Positions 60,540 through 64,000 of a stretch of DNA of 64,000 nucleotides are shown here, piece after piece. The position numbers were made by a program, and so were the translations under genes. Source of the stretch: Oxytricha trifallax (taxonomy: Eukaryota; Ciliophora; Spirotrichea; Sporadotrichida; Oxytrichidae); NCBI GenBank assembly GCA_000711775.1, contig ARYC01000264.1, forward strand, positions 82,356 to 146,355, given 5' to 3'. Numbering within the stretch: the first letter of the stretch is position 1; each line of letters opens with the position of its first letter. The notes under the pieces were generated by a model. The model was not told where the DNA came from. It saw nothing but the letters and a program-made list of their open reading frames with translations, and searched no databases.

Positions 60540-60599
60540 ATTCTATAAATACTCCAGTAATTAAATAGTTCGTTATATAAATTAAAATCAAGTTTTAAA

Positions 60600-62602
60600 T
60601 GTTATCTCTTAAAGTTTAAGAAATTATTGGCTTTTATCTTATTCAATTAATATTTTTACTTCTACTGCTATTTAAAATTAAATAAAAAAAATTAACTATT
60701 TAGACTTAAGCCATTTTTGCCTATTTGCTTTTAAATTTCATAAGTTTTATTCTATCCATTTCTCACTATCTAATTTTAGCTATCAATTGACTGTATATTC
60801 CTCCTATTTCTATCACCCAATTTAATCCCATATTTTTATTTCATGTCTTACTAATCCTACTTAACCCCAAATTTCTCTTTTTTATCTTGAATTGTTGTAA
60901 GTGGTGTGCTTTTGAAATCTATTGAATTTCTCATATCTCCAGTAAGCTTCTTATATTTATATTATTTCAATCCAAACTTAAGACAAAGTTACCTGATTTC
61001 TTTGAAATGTCTCTTATCACCCTCATATTCAATTGAATTGATGATGTCATTAGCTAATTTATCGAATTTTTCCGATTCCTTAATCGTTGATAAATCTTGT
61101 ATAGAAATGAAATCGCCATGTTAGGTCAAGGGGTTTAGGGGTTAATTTGCATAAGGGTTTGATTTTTAGAGTAGGAAAGAATTTAGCAAGTTTTAAGCAT
61201 ATTTTCCATGTTTGTCGTCTATAACTTATTCATGTGATTTAATTATGTTTTGAGAGTCATCTTATTTTAAGGCACTGTTCGAACTTGAGTTTTACTTTGG
61301 CTTTTCATTAATCTAGATAAACTTAGAGGATTATATACTTAGAAATAAATTTTTTTCTTTCATTGGTTTATTGAAGCTCATAGACATATTTTGTTGAGAA
61401 TTTTTAGCAGAATCAAGTAAAAAAGCTGCTGAGTGACCTTCTATTTAAAAACTTTACTTTTCATTTAATCTATGACTATGAACTTATTAGTCATTATTTA
61501 AATTTTATATCTAGTTACTATAAAACTACAGCTGTAAGCTTTATTTATATACCTCATTTGCTTGTTTAAATCCAGTCAAATCCTCATTAATTGAGCTGTC
61601 TTTACCTAAATCAGTATTTAACTTATTTTCAATAAATTATGAATTTTTAATTGCCTTGATATTCAAAGGATTATTTCTCTCTATAGTCAAATCATTGAGT
61701 TGATCTAGTGTACTTTAATTTATAGAATCTCCTTAATTAAAAGGTTGCTTCATAGTTTTATTCAAAAGTAAAACTTATCGATGCTTTGTAGCTTTATTGA
61801 GTTTTTACTCGCCTAAATTGCCTTATTTGAGGTTTTCTGACTTTAGGTTAATAATTTAAAGTTGAGAAATTTCAAAACTTTTAAGCTATGAGCTTTTACT
61901 ACTATTTCCATCTAGGACTGTATTTCTTAAATGAGAACTCTTCAACTTTTATTTTTATATTTCTTTCATAGTGTATTATCCTGAATTTAATTGATCAAAG
62001 CTTGGGGCAATAGAGTTTTAAATATCCTTACCTAACTAAAGAGTCCCATTATTACTACTATTATAAAGCAAATTATTAAGCGTTTTATTTGTCATTGCTG
62101 AATGGTTGTTGGCCTATTAGTTTGAATGATCCAATTTGGGTTATAAGTGCATCATAGTAGAGCCATTCTTTGAAAGCTAATTTGGGCTGTTAGATGTGAT
62201 AAAACTCAAATTAGATCTCAATCCTGTTGATTTAATATCTTCTCCATTAATCATAGATCCAGCATCCCTCATGCTACTATTAGCTTTTTAAGAGGTAGAA
62301 ACAGGGTAATAATTCTGAAAATTTTTATAAGTATTTTAGATAGCTTATTCTTGATTTTAATAGGATTGATTTTACATGTAAAATGCAGGAATATTATAGG
62401 GAGTTTTCAATAAGTTTGATTAAGTAGGTTCGTTTTATTTTTATACTAAGGTATTACCAAAGCTGTCTTATAATTTGGTTTCTTTAACAAATATCTTAGT
62501 TTGATATTTATTTTCCATGGGAGTCTCAGTTTCAGATATAGTATAATCCTCCTGAGTTTGACTATTTTTAAATGTATTTTATTCTTGATTATATTGACCC
62601 AT
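60600..62602 (-). CDS. Long Gln/Asn/Ser-rich protein, function unknown
   Basis: ATG 62602 (MGQYNQEQNTFKNSQTQEDY) begins a Q/N/S-rich frame that stays open to about 61520, continues after breaks near 61520-61700, and includes a more ordered part (HGDFISIQDLSTIKESEKFD, LANDIINSIEYEGDKRHFKE) before an intron (GTAACT donor near 60991). The final exon is basic and Q-rich; the exact stop is unclear and may lie near 60.6 kb. C4A4-like runs at 61127-61160 fall in coding sequence and are not telomeres. The TBE element lies only about 75 bp upstream of the ATG. Confidence 0.5.
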
Positions 62603-62756
62603 AAGTTGAAATAGACTATTAATCTTAAGTAAAACAATTTGGAATGTAAAATATAATTTACTAGAGTTTATCAATCAAAACCCCAAAACCCCTTAATGAG
62701 GTTTATAAGTGCTTTGATTTGTAGGGAATTTGTTAGGGGTTGGGGTTATTAATTAA

Positions 62757-63830
62757 ATGCTAGACAAAAATAGCAAGCTTTTGGGGTCTATTTATGATGA
62801 AGAGTATATAGATTTAGTGTTTAAACTGCGATATGGATGTGATATATACAGTGAATAAGTCAAACCTGTACTTAATTACAAGTCAATTGCACTGCTCTTA
62901 AAGAGAAGTCCTTCAACTGTTCGCTCCACTGCCTTATAGCTGTATAACTAAAGCAATAATAGCTGAATTCAATGCCTTAGAGGAAGTCAAAGTTTCAATA
63001 GAAGCATATTGACTATCTTATTAATGAAAAAACTTTGAAGTATTGGCTCACTTCTCTCTTGACAAACGAGCTATTATGTTTCACCGCCAGTTCCCTGAGT
63101 TGAAGATCTCTGCATAGTCTGTTGCTAACATTTATAAACGAAACGGTATCTCTTACAAAGGTGTGAATCGTATCAAGAGAGTGATTGATTTCACTCTGCC
63201 ATTTTACAACAACAACTTAAATTATATTTATAATTAAATGCAGAGAGCCTAATAGAATAATATCAAGTTTATACATGCTGACGAGGCTGTGTTTACCTTC
63301 AACACTTTCATCTAGAAGTCTTGGTATAAGAGGCATAGTAATATAGAAGTATATGACTAGAAAGTCAAGGTATAAACAATGGCAATTCTTGGAGAATTAG
63401 TGAAGATACTGGTTTAGAAACTTATGTTATTCATCCTCGCTCTATTAAGACAGAACAGTATATAAAGTACTTAGAACAGCTGAGAGAGAAGTACCCTGAA
63501 TAAGAGATAATACTGTTTGTTGATAATCTTTCTGTTCATAAGACTAAAGAAACAAGAGTTATGAACAACTTAGAATAACACCAGTGTTCAACGTACCTTA
63601 CAGTCCATAGTTTAATGGAATTGAGTTCTACTGGGGTATATTAAAAAGGCCATTACAAGAAGCTGCTGCTCTATCACTAGATGCATGACCTACCTATTGA
63701 TACAGTTGACTTTATTAAAAGCTCAGCGAAGAGAGTAGATAATTTATTGGCTTAAAAGTGTGCGAAAGAGGGGAGAGTGAATGTATATAAATAAGTTTTA
63801 GAAGTTAAGTTAATGAATATATAAGTCACA
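62757..63830 (+). pseudogene. TBE transposase (DDE, IS630/Tc1-mariner-like), frameshifted
   Basis: ATG 62757 starts MLDKNSKLLGSIYDEEYI with a helix-turn-helix-like N-terminus, then an in-frame TGA at 62964-62966. Reading must shift frame at about 62990, 63050, 63395 and 63580 to follow the transposase. Catalytic motifs are still visible: FIHADEAVFTF (first Asp), LFVDNLSVHK (second Asp) and YSPQFNGIEFYWGILK (Glu region). It is therefore a decayed copy. In Oxytricha TBE transposases take part in genome rearrangement when intact. Confidence 0.82.
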
Positions 63831-64000
63831 TTTAGAATTCTTTAGAGGGAGCTGGCTTCTCTTTCTTTTCTTCTATTTCTTGCTTACCTCCTCCTAAGTT
63901 TCTTCTCTTGCTGCCAGCTCCTGCATCTATGTTCATCGACTCTGGAGGCTCAATATTTGAATAAAGTCTCTTGCTAACTTCATACTTTGTCTGCGACTTT
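63826..64000 (-). CDS. C-terminal part of a second TBE ORF (3' end only)
   Basis: On the - strand the frame is open from the window edge to TGA 63826-63828. It encodes a charged, low-complexity tail (ESMNIDAGAGSKRRNLGGG and EEKKEKPAPSKEFQM). It is convergent with the transposase, overlapping its last bases. It is likely the end of the 22 or 57 kDa TBE ORF; which one cannot be told here. Confidence 0.5.

Larger units (their letters stand above)
62676..64000. mobile_element. TBE-type transposon (telomere-bearing element), one end, runs off the window
   Basis: CAAAACCCCAAAACCCC at 62676-62692 is the 17-bp telomere-like terminus of TBE elements, and AAT at 62673-62675 fits their ANT target. The following 60 bp, with GTTAGGGGTTGGGGTT, belong to the terminal inverted repeat. 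It contains a DDE transposase relic on + and the end of another ORF on -. The other terminus lies outside the window. Confidence 0.9.

Noticed and set aside
61127..61160. AAGGGGTTTAGGGGTTAA, a telomere-like G-rich run that might mark a chromosome end or second TBE end
   Set aside because: It is not a regular G4T4 array and it lies in an open - strand coding frame (NPYANQPLNPLTQHGDF) that continues into conserved-looking residues.

Overview
The window reads as germline (micronuclear) DNA of a spirotrich ciliate close to Oxytricha/Sterkiella. Four things show this. (1) UAA and UAG encode glutamine and UGA is the only stop: families such as RRP12, eIF5, ferlin and STPGR read through dozens of TAA/TAG codons and end at TGA. 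(2) Genes are cut by internal eliminated sequences (IESs) flanked by short direct repeats (pointers), and deleting the IES plus one pointer copy restores the frame. (3) A transposon end at 62676 has the hypotrich telomere-like terminus CAAAACCCCAAAACCCC next to an AAT target, as in TBE elements. (4) At least two genes are scrambled, with inverted segments joined by long pointers. Species is inferred, not proven.

Layout. 0-5 kb: end of a Cys-rich gene, a SERAC1-like hydrolase, a membrane RING-H2 protein and a small membrane protein. 5-12 kb (-): STPGR/ODF3-type ciliary protein and RRP12-like ribosome-biogenesis factor. 12-19 kb (+): ferlin with multiple C2 domains and at least six IESs, one a 1.07 kb near-perfect palindrome. 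19-24 kb: eIF5 (-) and a TRIM-like RING/B-box gene (+) whose 978 bp IES contains a complete gene for a secreted protein. 23.7-26.3 kb: an MFS transporter whose N-terminal half is on the - strand and C-terminal half on the + strand. 28-30 kb (+) and 46-48 kb (-): two paralogous MFS transporters flanking a run of long Gln/Asn-rich genes on the - strand (30-44 kb). 44.5-46 kb (-) plus 59.9-60.5 kb (+): two parts of one LRRC23-like radial-spoke gene, 14 kb apart and inverted. 48.9-60 kb: a Gln-rich gene, a long ankyrin/coiled-coil gene, two uncharacterised genes and a RING/TRAF zinc-finger gene. 60.6-62.6 kb: another Gln/Asn-rich gene. 62.7 kb to end: a decayed TBE transposon.

Six inverted-repeat (foldback) elements lie at about 12.6, 27.2, 32.2, 45.1, 53.4 and 55.2 kb. 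Four lie inside IESs with in-frame pointers, and the 55.2 kb one lies between two coding parts of a gene. Many introns are very short (about 28-50 nt, GT...AG). All exon, intron, IES and pointer calls come from reading frame, pointer repeats and family resemblance; no database search was run. Starts of the Gln/Asn-rich genes are the weakest calls. I recognised no tRNA, rRNA, CRISPR array or clear promoter element.
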